DNA from: Hydrogenophilus sp.
GTDB taxonomy: Bacteria; Pseudomonadota; Gammaproteobacteria; Burkholderiales; Thiobacillaceae
NCBI GenBank assembly: GCA_020725195.1
Contig: DYFL01000006.1
Coordinates: 1-64,000 of the forward strand
Direction: 5' to 3'
DNA: 64,000 bases
This document shows positions 26,467-37,586 of the stretch, one piece after another. The notes beneath the pieces were generated by a model, which ran no database searches, had not been told where the DNA came from, and saw only the letters and a list, made by a program, of their open reading frames with translations. How positions within the stretch are numbered: the first letter of the stretch is position 1; every line of letters starts with the position of its first letter. The position numbers were made by a program, and so were the translations under genes.

Positions 26467-26754
26467 ATGCCGGCACAAGCCAAGTTGTTGACCATCTTGA
26501 CCGAGGCGGTGCTGGAGGACGACGTGGTCGAGCTCATCATGGCCCAGGGCGCCGAGGGCTACACCATCTCCGAGGCGCGCGGCCGCGGCGCGCACGGCCT
26601 GCGCAGCGGCAAGTGGAGCGCCGGCGCCAACATCCGCATCGAGGTGGTGGGCGATGCCGAACTCTGCGCCCGCATCGCCGAGCGCCTGCAGTCGGACTAC
26701 GGCCGCGACTACGGCCTGCTCATGTTCACCACCCCGGTCGAGGTGCAGGGCTGA
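26467..26754 (+). CDS. sbtB: PII-like regulator SbtB of the bicarbonate transporter
   Basis: A 95-residue ferredoxin-like trimeric PII relative (LLTILTEAVLEDDVVELIMAQGAEGYTISEARGRGAHG, then ANIRIEVV). SbtB binds adenyl nucleotides such as cAMP and AMP and plugs SbtA. This copy ends at VEVQG and lacks the C-terminal cysteine hairpin found in some cyanobacterial SbtB, so redox control through that loop is not expected. It is coupled to sbtA. Confidence 0.88.
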   Translation: MPAQAKLLTILTEAVLEDDVVELIMAQGAEGYTISEARGRGAHGLRSGKWSAGANIRIEVVGDAELCARIAERLQSDYGRDYGLLMFTTPVEVQG

Positions 26755-26761
26755 CCGGCGC

Positions 26762-26905
26762 TTGCGCCGGGTACAGGCCAGGATCGGCGGCCCCTTCGCC
26801 ATCCACGGATGCGACCCCGACGGCCGCCGCGACGTCGAGCACTTCCGCTTCAAGGACTTCTCGCAGCCCTGCGACGACAAGGCCAAGCTCGCGGGCATGA
26901 CCCGC
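26762..26905 (+). pseudogene. Fragment of a CbbO/NorD-type vWA domain
   Basis: Just after sbtB a 48-codon stretch without a start reads ARIGGPFAIHGCDPDGRRDVEHFRFKDFSQP, clearly matching CbbO residues of the type QRIGDPFALHGFCSDGRHDVHYYRFKDFDQP, and then KAKLAGM like KARLAAM. Both ends are lost. With the tail copy at 24160-24306 this shows that another cbbO- or norD-like gene once lay in this locus. Confidence 0.75.
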
Positions 26906-26941
26906 TGCCCGCGTCCCCGGGCGGCGGGCGCAGGGCCAGGC

Positions 26942-29014
26942 TCAGGCAGGCTGCGCGGCCGCGGCGCCGGGGCGGTCGTAGCGCTCGGCCAGGGTCCTGA
27001 GGGCGGTGTCCTTGCCCGGGAAGAGGTTGTCCCTGCCGATCACCCCGTCCAGGCCCGCGCGGAGCAGCGCCTCCCGCACGGGCTTCTTCAGGCCCGAGAG
27101 CATCAGGGTGATGCCGGCCGTCTTCAGGTCGGCGGCCAGGGCCCGCAGCCTTTCCTCGCCGCTGGCGTCCACCCGGTTGATGCCGTTGCCGATGACCAAG
27201 ACGGCGCGGGCCTGGGGGAACTGGCTGATCGCCTTCATCACCGCCTCTTCGAAATAGGCCGAATTGATGAACACCAGCGAGGCGTCGAAGCGCAGCACCA
27301 CGTAGTGCTCGCTGATGGGCGGCAGGTCGTGGCTGGCCGCGCCGGCCAGGGTGCCGTCCCGGGTGCGCCCCAGCACCTCGCTGCGCGGCTGCATCACGCC
27401 GTGCAGGAAGATGAGGATGGTGAGCACCACCCCGACCAGCACGCCGTTGGCGAGCTGCGGCGCCATGGCCAGGGTGGCGGCGAAGGTGATGCCGCCCACC
27501 ACGCCGTCGCTCCTGCGCACGTTCCAGGCGTGGCGCAGGCTCCTGAAGTCGATCAGACCGAACACCGCGCTCATGACGATGGCCGCCAGCACCGGCTGGG
27601 GCAGGTGGTGGAAGTATTCGGTCAGGAACAGCATGACCAGCACCACGCCCAGGGCGCTGACGACCGCGTAGAACCCGGTGCGCGCCCCCGCCTTGGCCGC
27701 CACCGCGGAGCGCGAGAAGGAGCCCGAGACGGTGTAGGACTGGAAGAAGCTGCCGACGATGTTGGCCAGGCCCTGGCCGATCAGCTCCTGGTTGGGGTCG
27801 AGCTTCTCCCGGCTCTGCGCCGCCAGGGCGCGCGAGATCGAGGTGGCCTCCATGAAGCCGATCAGGGCCATGATGAAGGCCGTGCCGAGCAGGCCGCCCA
27901 TCACCCCGAGGTCCATGGCGGGCAGGGCGAGGCTCGGCAGGCCGGCGGGGATGTCGCCCACCACCTGGCCGCCGCCCGAGAGCTTGAACCTGCCCTCCTG
28001 GATGCCGGTGAAGCGCCAGGCGGGGTCGGTCCACGAGTCTGCGCTCGCCGTGCGATACACCACCTGGCCATCGGCGGACTCGACCGGCATCAGGGCATGG
28101 CGGTAGACCGACACGCGCAGGCCATAGAGCTGCTTCTTCAGGCCCTGCTCCTCGCCCGTGAGGCGCAGGGCCTCGGCCTCCAGGCTGTAGTCGTGGCGTT
28201 CCGCCCTGGCCAGGGTGGCGAGCCGGTGGCGCAGCTCACCCTGGGTCTGCTTGTTGCGCTTCAAGGCCGACTCCAGCTCGGCGTATCTCTCGAACGCCGC
28301 GCGGGCCGCCGCGTCCTCGATCTGGGCAGGGGCGACCAGGGCGGTCTTCTCGAAGCCGACCGCGGCGCTGATCACCGTGCCCAGCACCACCACCACCAGC
28401 ACGCCGGGGGCTCGGGGCGCGAGGCGCTTGAGCAGCCACAGCATCAGCAGGGTGCCCAGGGCGAAGGCGATGGTGGGCCAGTGCGCCAGGGGCAGCTGCA
28501 GCGCGACGTGCCAGAGGTCGCGCAGGAACATGTCCGAGCGCGGCATGGGCACGTTGATGAAGCTGTTCACCAGCGACAGGCCGATGATCAGCGCCGCCGC
28601 GTTGGTGAAGCCGTTGATCACCGGGTGCGAGGCCAGGTTGATGAGCACCCCCATGCGGAAGAGGCCCAGGCCCAGGCGCATCACGCCCACCATCAGCGCC
28701 AGGGTCATGGAGAGCTGGATGAACTCGTCGCTGCCGCGGCTGGCCAGGGGCTCGATGGCCGCGGCGGACATCAGCGAGAGCAGGGCCACGGGGCCGGTGT
28801 GCAGGAAGCGCGAGGCGCCCCACATCGAGGCGACCATCACCGGCAGGAAGGCGGCATAGAGGCCGTAGACCACCGGCAGGCCGGCCAGGGTGGCATAGGC
28901 CATGGACTGCGGGATCAGGACCAGGGCGACGGTGACGCCGGCGACGAGGTCGCCGCGCAGGGCATCGGCACGCGGGGGGAACCAGCGCAGGAAGGGGAGG
29001 AGGCGGTTCAGCAT
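26942..29014 (-). CDS. SulP family anion transporter with coiled-coil insert and STAS domain
   Basis: A 690-residue SulP transporter (SLC26-like), candidate for bicarbonate or sulfate uptake. The start MLNRLLPFLRWFPP is shared with its paralogue at 53786. Membrane helices occupy residues about 20-220 and 365-520. A soluble insert of about 140 residues with heptad-like sequence (AELESALKRNKQTQGELRHRLATLARAER) lies between them. A C-terminal STAS domain (about 540-680; FDASLVFINSAYFEEAV) ends the chain. Behind a sigma-54 promoter and a USP-like gene, it likely responds to a specific signal. Substrate is not decidable from sequence. Confidence 0.88.
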   Translation of the reverse strand: MLNRLLPFLRWFPPRADALRGDLVAGVTVALVLIPQSMAYATLAGLPVVYGLYAAFLPVMVASMWGASRFLHTGPVALLSLMSAAAIEPLASRGSDEFIQLSMTLALMVGVMRLGLGLFRMGVLINLASHPVINGFTNAAALIIGLSLVNSFINVPMPRSDMFLRDLWHVALQLPLAHWPTIAFALGTLLMLWLLKRLAPRAPGVLVVVVLGTVISAAVGFEKTALVAPAQIEDAAARAAFERYAELESALKRNKQTQGELRHRLATLARAERHDYSLEAEALRLTGEEQGLKKQLYGLRVSVYRHALMPVESADGQVVYRTASADSWTDPAWRFTGIQEGRFKLSGGGQVVGDIPAGLPSLALPAMDLGVMGGLLGTAFIMALIGFMEATSISRALAAQSREKLDPNQELIGQGLANIVGSFFQSYTVSGSFSRSAVAAKAGARTGFYAVVSALGVVLVMLFLTEYFHHLPQPVLAAIVMSAVFGLIDFRSLRHAWNVRRSDGVVGGITFAATLAMAPQLANGVLVGVVLTILIFLHGVMQPRSEVLGRTRDGTLAGAASHDLPPISEHYVVLRFDASLVFINSAYFEEAVMKAISQFPQARAVLVIGNGINRVDASGEERLRALAADLKTAGITLMLSGLKKPVREALLRAGLDGVIGRDNLFPGKDTALRTLAERYDRPGAAAAQPA

Positions 29015-29101
29015 GGGGTCAGGCCAGGAATAGGCCCCCCTGCCCGAGGGCACGGGGCGGGTAGACGACGAAAGGCATGAGGCGGGATGCGGCAGGCCGG
29101 C

Positions 29102-29665
29102 TCAGGCGGCGCGCGCGGGCTGCGTCCGGGGCGCCTCGGCCGGCTGGCTCGCCGCCTCCTCGCCCGCGGCCACCAGCACCACCGGGACGGGCATGCCGGC
29201 TTGGCGCCGGGTGCCGCTCAGCAGGCCGTGGCCGAAGTAGCCCGACTCGTTGCAGACCAGAAAGGCCACCTCCGAGCGGCGGCGCAGGGCCTGCGCCAGG
29301 GCGGCGGGCGGCTCGCCCGTGAGCACCGCCAGGCGCAGCTCGATGCCGGCCGCGTCGAGCATGGGGCGATAGGGCGCCAGCAGCGCCTCGGCCTCGCCCT
29401 CGGAGAGGAAGGTCAGCACGGTCAGGCCATGCCGGAGCCGGGCGCAGGTCTGCGCCACGTACTGCATGAGCTCGGCGGACAGCTCGCTGCCCAGGTAGAG
29501 CCCGACCTGGGGGCGCGGGGCGGCCGGGGCGGGGGGCTCGGCCTGGACGGCCGGCGCGGGGCTGCCGGCCAGGGCGCGGGCCTTTTCCTGCAGGCTCAGG
29601 TAGTCCCCGGCGTTGGCATAGGCCAGGGCGTTCAGCATGCGCTTGATCTCTTCGGTGAGTTTCAT
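29102..29665 (-). CDS. USP/Rossmann-like protein of unknown function upstream of SulP
   Basis: A 187-residue soluble protein: a short helical N-terminus (MKLTEEIKRMLNALAYANAGDYLSLQEKARAL), an Ala/Pro-rich linker (about residues 37-57), and an alpha/beta domain (VGLYLGSELSAELMQYVAQTC, LTVLTFLSEGEAEALLAPY, VAFLVCNESGYFGHGLL) of universal-stress-protein appearance. It lacks an obvious nucleotide-binding glycine motif. A clear AGGAG ribosome site supports the ATG. It lies 87 bases ahead of the SulP gene on the same strand and directly behind a sigma-54 promoter, so it probably regulates or accompanies that transporter. Confidence 0.7.
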   Translation of the reverse strand: MKLTEEIKRMLNALAYANAGDYLSLQEKARALAGSPAPAVQAEPPAPAAPRPQVGLYLGSELSAELMQYVAQTCARLRHGLTVLTFLSEGEAEALLAPYRPMLDAAGIELRLAVLTGEPPAALAQALRRRSEVAFLVCNESGYFGHGLLSGTRRQAGMPVPVVLVAAGEEAASQPAEAPRTQPARAA

Positions 29666-29700
29666 CTCGGGCTCCTGTCTAGCGAGTGGACGGATGGCCT

Positions 29701-29718
29701 TAAGCATGCTTCGTGCCA
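29701..29718 (-). promoter_or_regulatory. Sigma-54 promoter of the USP-like/SulP operon
   Basis: On the minus strand TGGCACG-N4-ATGCTT gives GG and GC dinucleotides exactly 10 bases apart, a near-consensus -24/-12 sigma-54 promoter (one mismatch in TTGCW). The predicted start of transcription lies about 28 bases before the gene at 29665. A sigma-54-dependent activator gene lies in the divergent operon. Confidence 0.82.
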
Positions 29719-29767
29719 GAATGAATAGTTCAAAATATTCAAATGGATACGTGTTTTGCGTGGCGGA

Positions 29768-29827
29768 TGCAACGCCGAGTGTTGCAAATTCGGGCGACGG
29801 CCGTTGCAAGTTGTTGTAATATGCAAC
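29768..29827. promoter_or_regulatory. TGCAAC/GTTGCA dyads, probable activator sites
   Basis: Four copies of one hexamer occur in 60 bases: TGCAAC 29768-29773, GTTGCA 29781-29786, GTTGCA 29803-29808 and TGCAAC 29822-29827, forming two dyads with 7- and 13-base spacers. They lie about 50-110 bases upstream of the sigma-54 promoter, the normal place for upstream activator sites. They also lie directly before the kinase gene, so the same protein may autoregulate its operon. Confidence 0.65.
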
Positions 29828-29848
29828 AGGTTCATTCCGCTGCCTCCC

Positions 29849-31306
29849 ATGCCCAGCCTGCGCAACAAGATCCTCAGCACCTACGGCTATTCCAAGCTGG
29901 TGATGCTGGCCTTTGCCGTCGTGGTGTTCGTCGACCTGTACTACCTGGATCACCAGATCCAGGTCGGCCAGGCGGTGACGGACTTTCGCGAGGCCATCCT
30001 GGAGATGCGGCGCGACGAGAAGAACCTCTTCCTCTACGCCGACCGCTCCAACCTGGACCAGCTGATGCAGCAGGCCGATGCCGCCCGCGCGGCGCTCGCC
30101 GGCGGGCGCGACGCCTTCGTCGCGATCAGCGGCGAAGGGGCGATCCGCCTCGTCGAGACCGAGCTGCAGGCCTATCTCCAGCAGCTCGACGGCTATGCCG
30201 CCCTCGGCGAGGCGGATCAGGCCCGGGCGCGGCAGGCCATACGCAAGCTGGGCCACGCGCTGAGCGAGACCTCGGACGCGCTGTCGCGCCGCGAGCGCCA
30301 GGTGCTCGCGGATGCGACGCGCAGGGCCGGCCTCACGCTGCTGCTGGCCTTCGCCGCCGTGGTGATCCTCGGCGTGGCCGGCGGCCTGTTCCTGGTGCAC
30401 CGGGTGGTGCGCCCGCTGCGCGAGCTGCAGGCGGGGCTGGTCGCGATCGACGAGGGCCGCGCGCGCGCGCTGGTGCAGCCCTCGAGGGATCTGGAAATCG
30501 CCTCTTTCGTGGCCGCGTTCAACGCCATGCTCAGGCACATGCGCCAGCAGCAGGACCAGGCCCGGCGCAACGAAAAGGCCGCCGCCCTGGGGGTGCTGGT
30601 GTCCGGGGTGGCGCACGAGCTCAACAACCCCCTGTCCAACATCTCCACCTCGGCGCAGCTGCTGCTCGAGGAGGGCGAGGCGGCGGACGCCGGGAAGCGG
30701 CAGCTGTGGCTCGAGCAGATCGACAGCGAGACCGAGCGCGCCCGGCGCATCGTGCGCCGGCTGCTCGACAGCGTGCGCCAGCCCAGGCTGCAGCTGCAGC
30801 GGCTGCCGCTGGCCGAGCTCGTCCAGTCCTCGCTGGAGCTGGTGAACCGCCAACTGCCGCCGCAGACCCATGTGTGCGTGGGGGCGACGGCCGACCTCCT
30901 GATCGAGGTCGACCGCGAGCGCCTGAACCAGGTCTTCATCAACCTGATCAAGAACGCCGCCGACGCCGGCGCGCGCCACATCACGGTCGGCGCCGGTCTC
31001 GCCGCCTGGGACGACGCCTACGCCGAGTCGGGCCATCTGGAGGGCGACCCGGCCATGCTGCGCCAGAGCGCCCAGGCGGTGCGCATCACGGTCGAGGACG
31101 ACGGCCCCGGCATCCCGCCCGAGGTGCTCGACCACGTCTTCGACCCCTTCTTTACCACCCGCCCAGGCGGCGAAGGCACCGGCCTGGGTCTCTACCTGGT
31201 GGAGGAGATCGTCGGCGAACACAGCGGCTGCATCGTGGTGGACACCCCCGCCGAGGGGGGCACGCGCTTTGCCCTCTGGCTGCCGCTGGACGAGGAGGCA
31301 TCATGA
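29849..31306 (+). CDS. Membrane sensor histidine kinase (NtrB-like class)
   Basis: A 485-residue kinase: N-terminal membrane helix (LVMLAFAVVVFVDLYYL, about 18-34), a helical sensor region to about 160, a second helix (LTLLLAFAAVVILGVAGGLFLV), a HAMP-like stretch, the phospho-acceptor box GVAHELNNPLSNIS near residue 255, and an ATPase domain (N box INLIKNAADAG, DDGPGIPPEV, GEGTGLGLYLVEEI). It forms a cognate pair with the following gene (4-base ATGA overlap). The sensed signal is unknown. ATG 29849 gives the expected MPSLRNKILSTYGYSKL start. Confidence 0.88.
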   Translation: MPSLRNKILSTYGYSKLVMLAFAVVVFVDLYYLDHQIQVGQAVTDFREAILEMRRDEKNLFLYADRSNLDQLMQQADAARAALAGGRDAFVAISGEGAIRLVETELQAYLQQLDGYAALGEADQARARQAIRKLGHALSETSDALSRRERQVLADATRRAGLTLLLAFAAVVILGVAGGLFLVHRVVRPLRELQAGLVAIDEGRARALVQPSRDLEIASFVAAFNAMLRHMRQQQDQARRNEKAAALGVLVSGVAHELNNPLSNISTSAQLLLEEGEAADAGKRQLWLEQIDSETERARRIVRRLLDSVRQPRLQLQRLPLAELVQSSLELVNRQLPPQTHVCVGATADLLIEVDRERLNQVFINLIKNAADAGARHITVGAGLAAWDDAYAESGHLEGDPAMLRQSAQAVRITVEDDGPGIPPEVLDHVFDPFFTTRPGGEGTGLGLYLVEEIVGEHSGCIVVDTPAEGGTRFALWLPLDEEAS

Positions 31307-32655
31307 GCGAGCCCCATATCCTGCTGATCGACGACGAGGCGATCGCCCTGGCCAACCTGACCCATGTCCTCGAGCGCGAGGGCTACCGGGTCACCGCCTG
31401 CAGGGACGGCGAGTCCGGTCTGGAGGCCCTGAGGCAGACGGATTTCGACCTGGTGCTCACCGACATCAGGATGCCGGGCATCGACGGCATGGAGGTGCTG
31501 CGCGAGGTGCGCGCCCGGCATCCCGAGGTGCCGGTGATCATGATCACCGGGCATGCCACGCTGGATTCCGCGGTCGAGGCGATGAAGGCCGGCGCCTACC
31601 ACTACCTCGCCAAGCCCTTCCGCCTCGCCGAGGCGCGCGAGGTGGTGCGCGGCGCCCTGGAGCTGCGCCGGATCAAGCGGGAGAACCAGGACCTCAGGCT
31701 GCGCGTGGAGCAGCTCAAGAACCCGCACACCATCATCACCCAGGACCTGGGCATGCAGCGCCTGCTGGAGACCGCCCGGCGCGTCGCCGGCACCGACAGC
31801 AGCGTGGTCATCCACGGCGAATCGGGCACCGGCAAGGAGCTGCTTGCGCGCTACATCCATCAGCACAGCCGGCGCGCCGAGGGCCCCTTCGTCGCCTTCA
31901 ACTGCGGCGCGCTCACCGAGGACCTGGCGGCGAGCGAGCTGTTCGGCCATGAGAAGGGCGCCTTCACCGGCGCCCAGGCGAGGAAGATCGGGCTCATCGA
32001 GGCCGCCCAGGGCGGCACCCTCTTCCTCGACGAGGTGGCGGAGCTGCCGGCGTCGGTGCAGGTCAAGCTCCTGCGCGTGCTGCAGGAGCGCGAGGTGCTG
32101 CGCGTCGGCGCGGTGGAGCCGGTCAAGGTCGACGCGAGGGTCCTGGCGGCGAGCAACCGCGACCTGCAGGAGGCGGTCGACGCCGGCCAGATGCGCAGCG
32201 ACCTCTACTTCCGGCTCAACGTGGTGACGCTTGCCCTGCCGCCGCTGCGCGAGCGGCGCGACGACATCCCGCTGCTCGCCTACTTCCTGCTGCGCAAGTT
32301 CGCCGTCGTGATGGACCGGCCGGTGAAGGAGATCGCCCCCGAGGCGATGCAGCGGCTCGCGGACTACGACTACCCGGGCAACGTGCGCGAGCTCTCCAAC
32401 TTCATCGAGCGCGGCATCGCCCTGGCCCAGGGCGAGCGGCTCGAGGTGGAGCATCTGCCCCAGCACTTGGGCAGGCTCTCGGTGCGCGTCTTCAAGCCGG
32501 CCATGGCGGCGGCGCCGGCCACCCTGCAGGAGCAGGAGAAGGCGCACATCCTGCACGCCCTGGAGCTGGCCGGCGGCAACCGCAGCGAGGCGGCGCGCAT
32601 CCTCGGCATCGACCGGGTGTCGCTGTGGCGCAAGCTGAAGAAGTACGGGATGTAG
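31303..32655 (+). CDS. Sigma-54-dependent response regulator (NtrC family)
   Basis: A 450-residue activator: receiver domain (residues 1-120; ILLIDDEAIAL, phospho-Asp in LVLTDIRMPG, KPFRLAE), AAA+ domain (about 140-375; Walker A GESGTGKELLARYIH, the sigma-54 contact loop in EKGAFTGAQ, Walker B TLFLDEVAELP), and a C-terminal Fis-type helix-turn-helix (GGNRSEAARILGIDRVSLWRKLKK). The intact GAFTGA motif means it works with sigma-54 RNA polymerase. The nearest target is the divergent USP-like/SulP operon with its sigma-54 promoter. Confidence 0.93.
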   Translation: MSEPHILLIDDEAIALANLTHVLEREGYRVTACRDGESGLEALRQTDFDLVLTDIRMPGIDGMEVLREVRARHPEVPVIMITGHATLDSAVEAMKAGAYHYLAKPFRLAEAREVVRGALELRRIKRENQDLRLRVEQLKNPHTIITQDLGMQRLLETARRVAGTDSSVVIHGESGTGKELLARYIHQHSRRAEGPFVAFNCGALTEDLAASELFGHEKGAFTGAQARKIGLIEAAQGGTLFLDEVAELPASVQVKLLRVLQEREVLRVGAVEPVKVDARVLAASNRDLQEAVDAGQMRSDLYFRLNVVTLALPPLRERRDDIPLLAYFLLRKFAVVMDRPVKEIAPEAMQRLADYDYPGNVRELSNFIERGIALAQGERLEVEHLPQHLGRLSVRVFKPAMAAAPATLQEQEKAHILHALELAGGNRSEAARILGIDRVSLWRKLKKYGM

Positions 32656-32669
32656 GCCGGCCCTGCCGC

Positions 32670-33566
32670 TCAGGGCGCGAAGAGCTTCTCCCGGGCCGAC
32701 TGGCTGATGGCCAGGGTCGCCGGGTGGCTGAGGCGGCGCTCGACCGTGATGGCGTAGAACTGCTCGACCACCTCCTCGGTCGAGCCGATCGGCTGCACGC
32801 CGAACTGCTGCCGCACCTGCTCCGCGATCACGCTGGGGGCGCAGAAGACGCCCACGCCGGCCTGGCCGAAGGCCTGCATCAGGGCGCTGTCGTCGAACTC
32901 GCCGACGATCTGCGGCCGGCTGCGCCGCTGGTCGAGCCAGCGCATGAGGCGCCCGCGCACCGCGGAGTCGTCCCCCGGCACCAGCAGCGGCGCGCCCTCG
33001 AGGTTGCCGGGGAATTCCCCCCTCAGCCCCCGGGCCAGCGCGGCCGCGGCGAAGAAGGTCACGCCGCACTCGCCCAGCTTGTGGCTGTAGCCCTTCACGT
33101 CCATGCCCGGCGGCATCGGGCTGTCGGCGAGGACCATGTCGAGCCGGTGGACCGCGAGCTCGGCCAGCAGTTGCTCCAGCTTGTTCTCGCGGCAGATGAT
33201 GCGCACCCGCTCCGGCATCTCCATGGCCGGGGCGAGCAGGGAGTAGGCGATGGCCTTGGGCACCACGTCGGCGATCCCGGCGCGGAAGAGCAGGGGCCGC
33301 CCCTCCGGCCGGCTGTGCAGGGCCTCCTCCAGCTCGCGGCCGAGCTGGAAGATCTCGTCGGCGTAGGACAGCACCAGGCGGCCGGTCTCGGTCAGCTCCA
33401 GGCGCCGCCCGACGCGGCGGAAGAGCGGCACCCCCAGGGTCTCCTCCAGGAGGGCGACCTGGCCGCTGATGGTCTGGGGCGTCAGATGCAGGCGCTCGCC
33501 GGCGCGGCTGACGCCCCCGGCCCGGGCCACCGCCCAGAAGTAGTGGAGCTGCTTGTAGTTCAGCAT
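32670..33566 (-). CDS. LysR-type regulator, NhaR-like
   Basis: A 298-residue LysR protein beginning MLNYKQLHYFWAVARAGGVSRAGERLHLTPQTISGQVALLEE, nearly the NhaR signature (Na+/H+ antiporter activator family). The effector domain lies beyond residue 90. It converges with the NtrC-type gene (14-base gap). No nhaA gene is adjacent, so its target may be the P-type ATPase/htpX genes or a distant gene. The start at 33566 is preferred to the in-frame ATG 21 bases upstream because it matches the family. Confidence 0.85.
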   Translation of the reverse strand: MLNYKQLHYFWAVARAGGVSRAGERLHLTPQTISGQVALLEETLGVPLFRRVGRRLELTETGRLVLSYADEIFQLGRELEEALHSRPEGRPLLFRAGIADVVPKAIAYSLLAPAMEMPERVRIICRENKLEQLLAELAVHRLDMVLADSPMPPGMDVKGYSHKLGECGVTFFAAAALARGLRGEFPGNLEGAPLLVPGDDSAVRGRLMRWLDQRRSRPQIVGEFDDSALMQAFGQAGVGVFCAPSVIAEQVRQQFGVQPIGSTEEVVEQFYAITVERRLSHPATLAISQSAREKLFAP

Positions 33567-33581
33567 GGGCGAGATGATAGC

Positions 33582-33838
33582 GGACATGGCGACCTGGCCG
33601 CCCCCGCATCATGAAACGTCTTGTCGCCATGTCCGTTTCCCTCACCCCTAACCCTCTCCCGCTTGCGGGAGAGGGGGACGCGGCAACGCTACGCGTTGTT
33701 TCACGTCAACGGACATGGCGACTTGGCCGCCCTGCAGGATGAAACGTCTTGTCGCCATGTCCGTTTCCCTCACCCCTAACCCTCTCCCGCTTGCGGGAGA
33801 GGGGGGCGCGGCAACGCTACGCGTTGTTTCACGTTAAG
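33582..33838. repeat. Tandem duplication of a 129-bp intergenic palindromic unit
   Basis: Two head-to-tail copies (33582-33710 and 33711-33838) differ at only a few bases. Each begins with a perfect 12-bp inverted repeat (GGACATGGCGAC/GTCGCCATGTCC). A terminator-like hairpin follows (CCCTCTCCCGC-TT-GCGGGAGAGGG at 33652-33675 and 33781-33804), then a short AACGC/GCGTT stem. No gene is visible in this stretch between the NhaR-like gene and the P-type ATPase gene. The hairpins can stop transcription from both sides. Confidence 0.85.
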
Positions 33839-33929
33839 GAAAACGCGAGCGATGCATCAGCGAGCCCCGAATGTTCCCGAAGCGGCGCCGGCGCTAAGAT
33901 GCCGCGATGGATCCGAACGGGAGGCTGCC

Positions 33930-36611
<2,682 letters not shown>

Positions 36612-36613
36612 GA

Positions 36614-36627
36614 AATATTCGAATATT
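36614..36627. promoter_or_regulatory. AT-only 14-bp palindrome before htpX
   Basis: AATATTC/GAATATT is a perfect palindrome in a very GC-rich genome, lying between the P-type ATPase stop and htpX. Such AT-rich dyads are typical operators of small metal or stress sensors (for example the ArsR/SmtB family), but the binding protein is unknown. Confidence 0.4.
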
Positions 36628-36695
36628 CCTGATATGGCGCGGGCGCTAACATGCGCCCCTTCGTGTCGTCTGCCTCAGTGTCGGAGGATCCTGCC

Positions 36696-37586
36696 GTGAA
36701 ACGCATCGCGCTCTTTCTCGCCACCAACCTGGCCATCGTGCTGGTGCTCTCGGTCACCATGCGCCTGCTCGGGGTGGAGCCCTACCTCACCGAGCAGGGC
36801 CTGAACCTCAACGCCCTGCTCATCTTCGCCGCGGTCATGGGCTTCGGCGGCGCCTTCCTCTCGCTGGCCATCTCCAAGTGGACGGCGAAGATGTCGGTGG
36901 GCGCCAGGGTCCTCACCGACCCGCGCAGCCCCGAGGAGCTCTGGCTGGTGCAGACCGTGGCCCGCCAGGCCCAGGCGGCGGGCATCCGGATGCCCGAGGT
37001 GGCGATCTGGGACTCGCCCGAGGTCAACGCCTTCGCCACCGGCATGACCAAGAACAGCGCGCTCATCGCGGTGTCCACCGGCCTCCTGCGGCAGATGACC
37101 CGGGAGGAGGCCGAGGCGGTGCTGGGCCACGAGGTGGCGCACGCCGCCAACGGCGACATGGTGACCATGGCCCTGATCCAGGGCGTGGTGAACACCTTCG
37201 TCATGTTCCTCTCGCGCGTGATCGGCCACACCGTCGACCGCGTCGTGTTCAAGAACGAGAACGGCCACGGCCCGGCCTTCTTCGTGACCATGATCGTGGC
37301 CGAGCTGGTGCTGGGCATCCTCGCCTCCATCCTCGTCATGTGGTTCTCCCGCCAGCGCGAGTTCCGCGCCGACGCCGGCGGCGCGAGGCTCGCCGGCCGG
37401 GCACAGATGATCGCCGCGCTCAGGCGCCTGGCCTCGCTGCATCCCGCGCCCCTGCCCGAGAAGATGGCCGCCTTCGGCGTCGCGGGCGGCGGCGGCAGCG
37501 GCCTCAGGCGCCTGTTCATGACCCATCCGCCGCTGGAGGCGCGCATCGCCGCCCTGGAGGGCGCGACCATGAAGGGCGGCCGCTAA
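36696..37586 (+). CDS. htpX: Membrane zinc metalloprotease HtpX
   Basis: A 296-residue M48-family inner-membrane protease for damaged membrane proteins. Two N-terminal helices (residues about 3-22 and 33-53), the zinc motif [14 protein letters not shown] near residue 142, and two further helices (about 160-180 and 195-218) precede the third-ligand region [10 protein letters not shown]. The start is taken as GTG 36696 ([19 protein letters not shown]), which has GGAGGA upstream; the ATG at 36651 would add 15 atypical residues. The stop is directly followed by the TerC gene. Confidence 0.93.
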   Translation: MKRIALFLATNLAIVLVLSVTMRLLGVEPYLTEQGLNLNALLIFAAVMGFGGAFLSLAISKWTAKMSVGARVLTDPRSPEELWLVQTVARQAQAAGIRMPEVAIWDSPEVNAFATGMTKNSALIAVSTGLLRQMTREEAEAVLGHEVAHAANGDMVTMALIQGVVNTFVMFLSRVIGHTVDRVVFKNENGHGPAFFVTMIVAELVLGILASILVMWFSRQREFRADAGGARLAGRAQMIAALRRLASLHPAPLPEKMAAFGVAGGGGSGLRRLFMTHPPLEARIAALEGATMKGGR

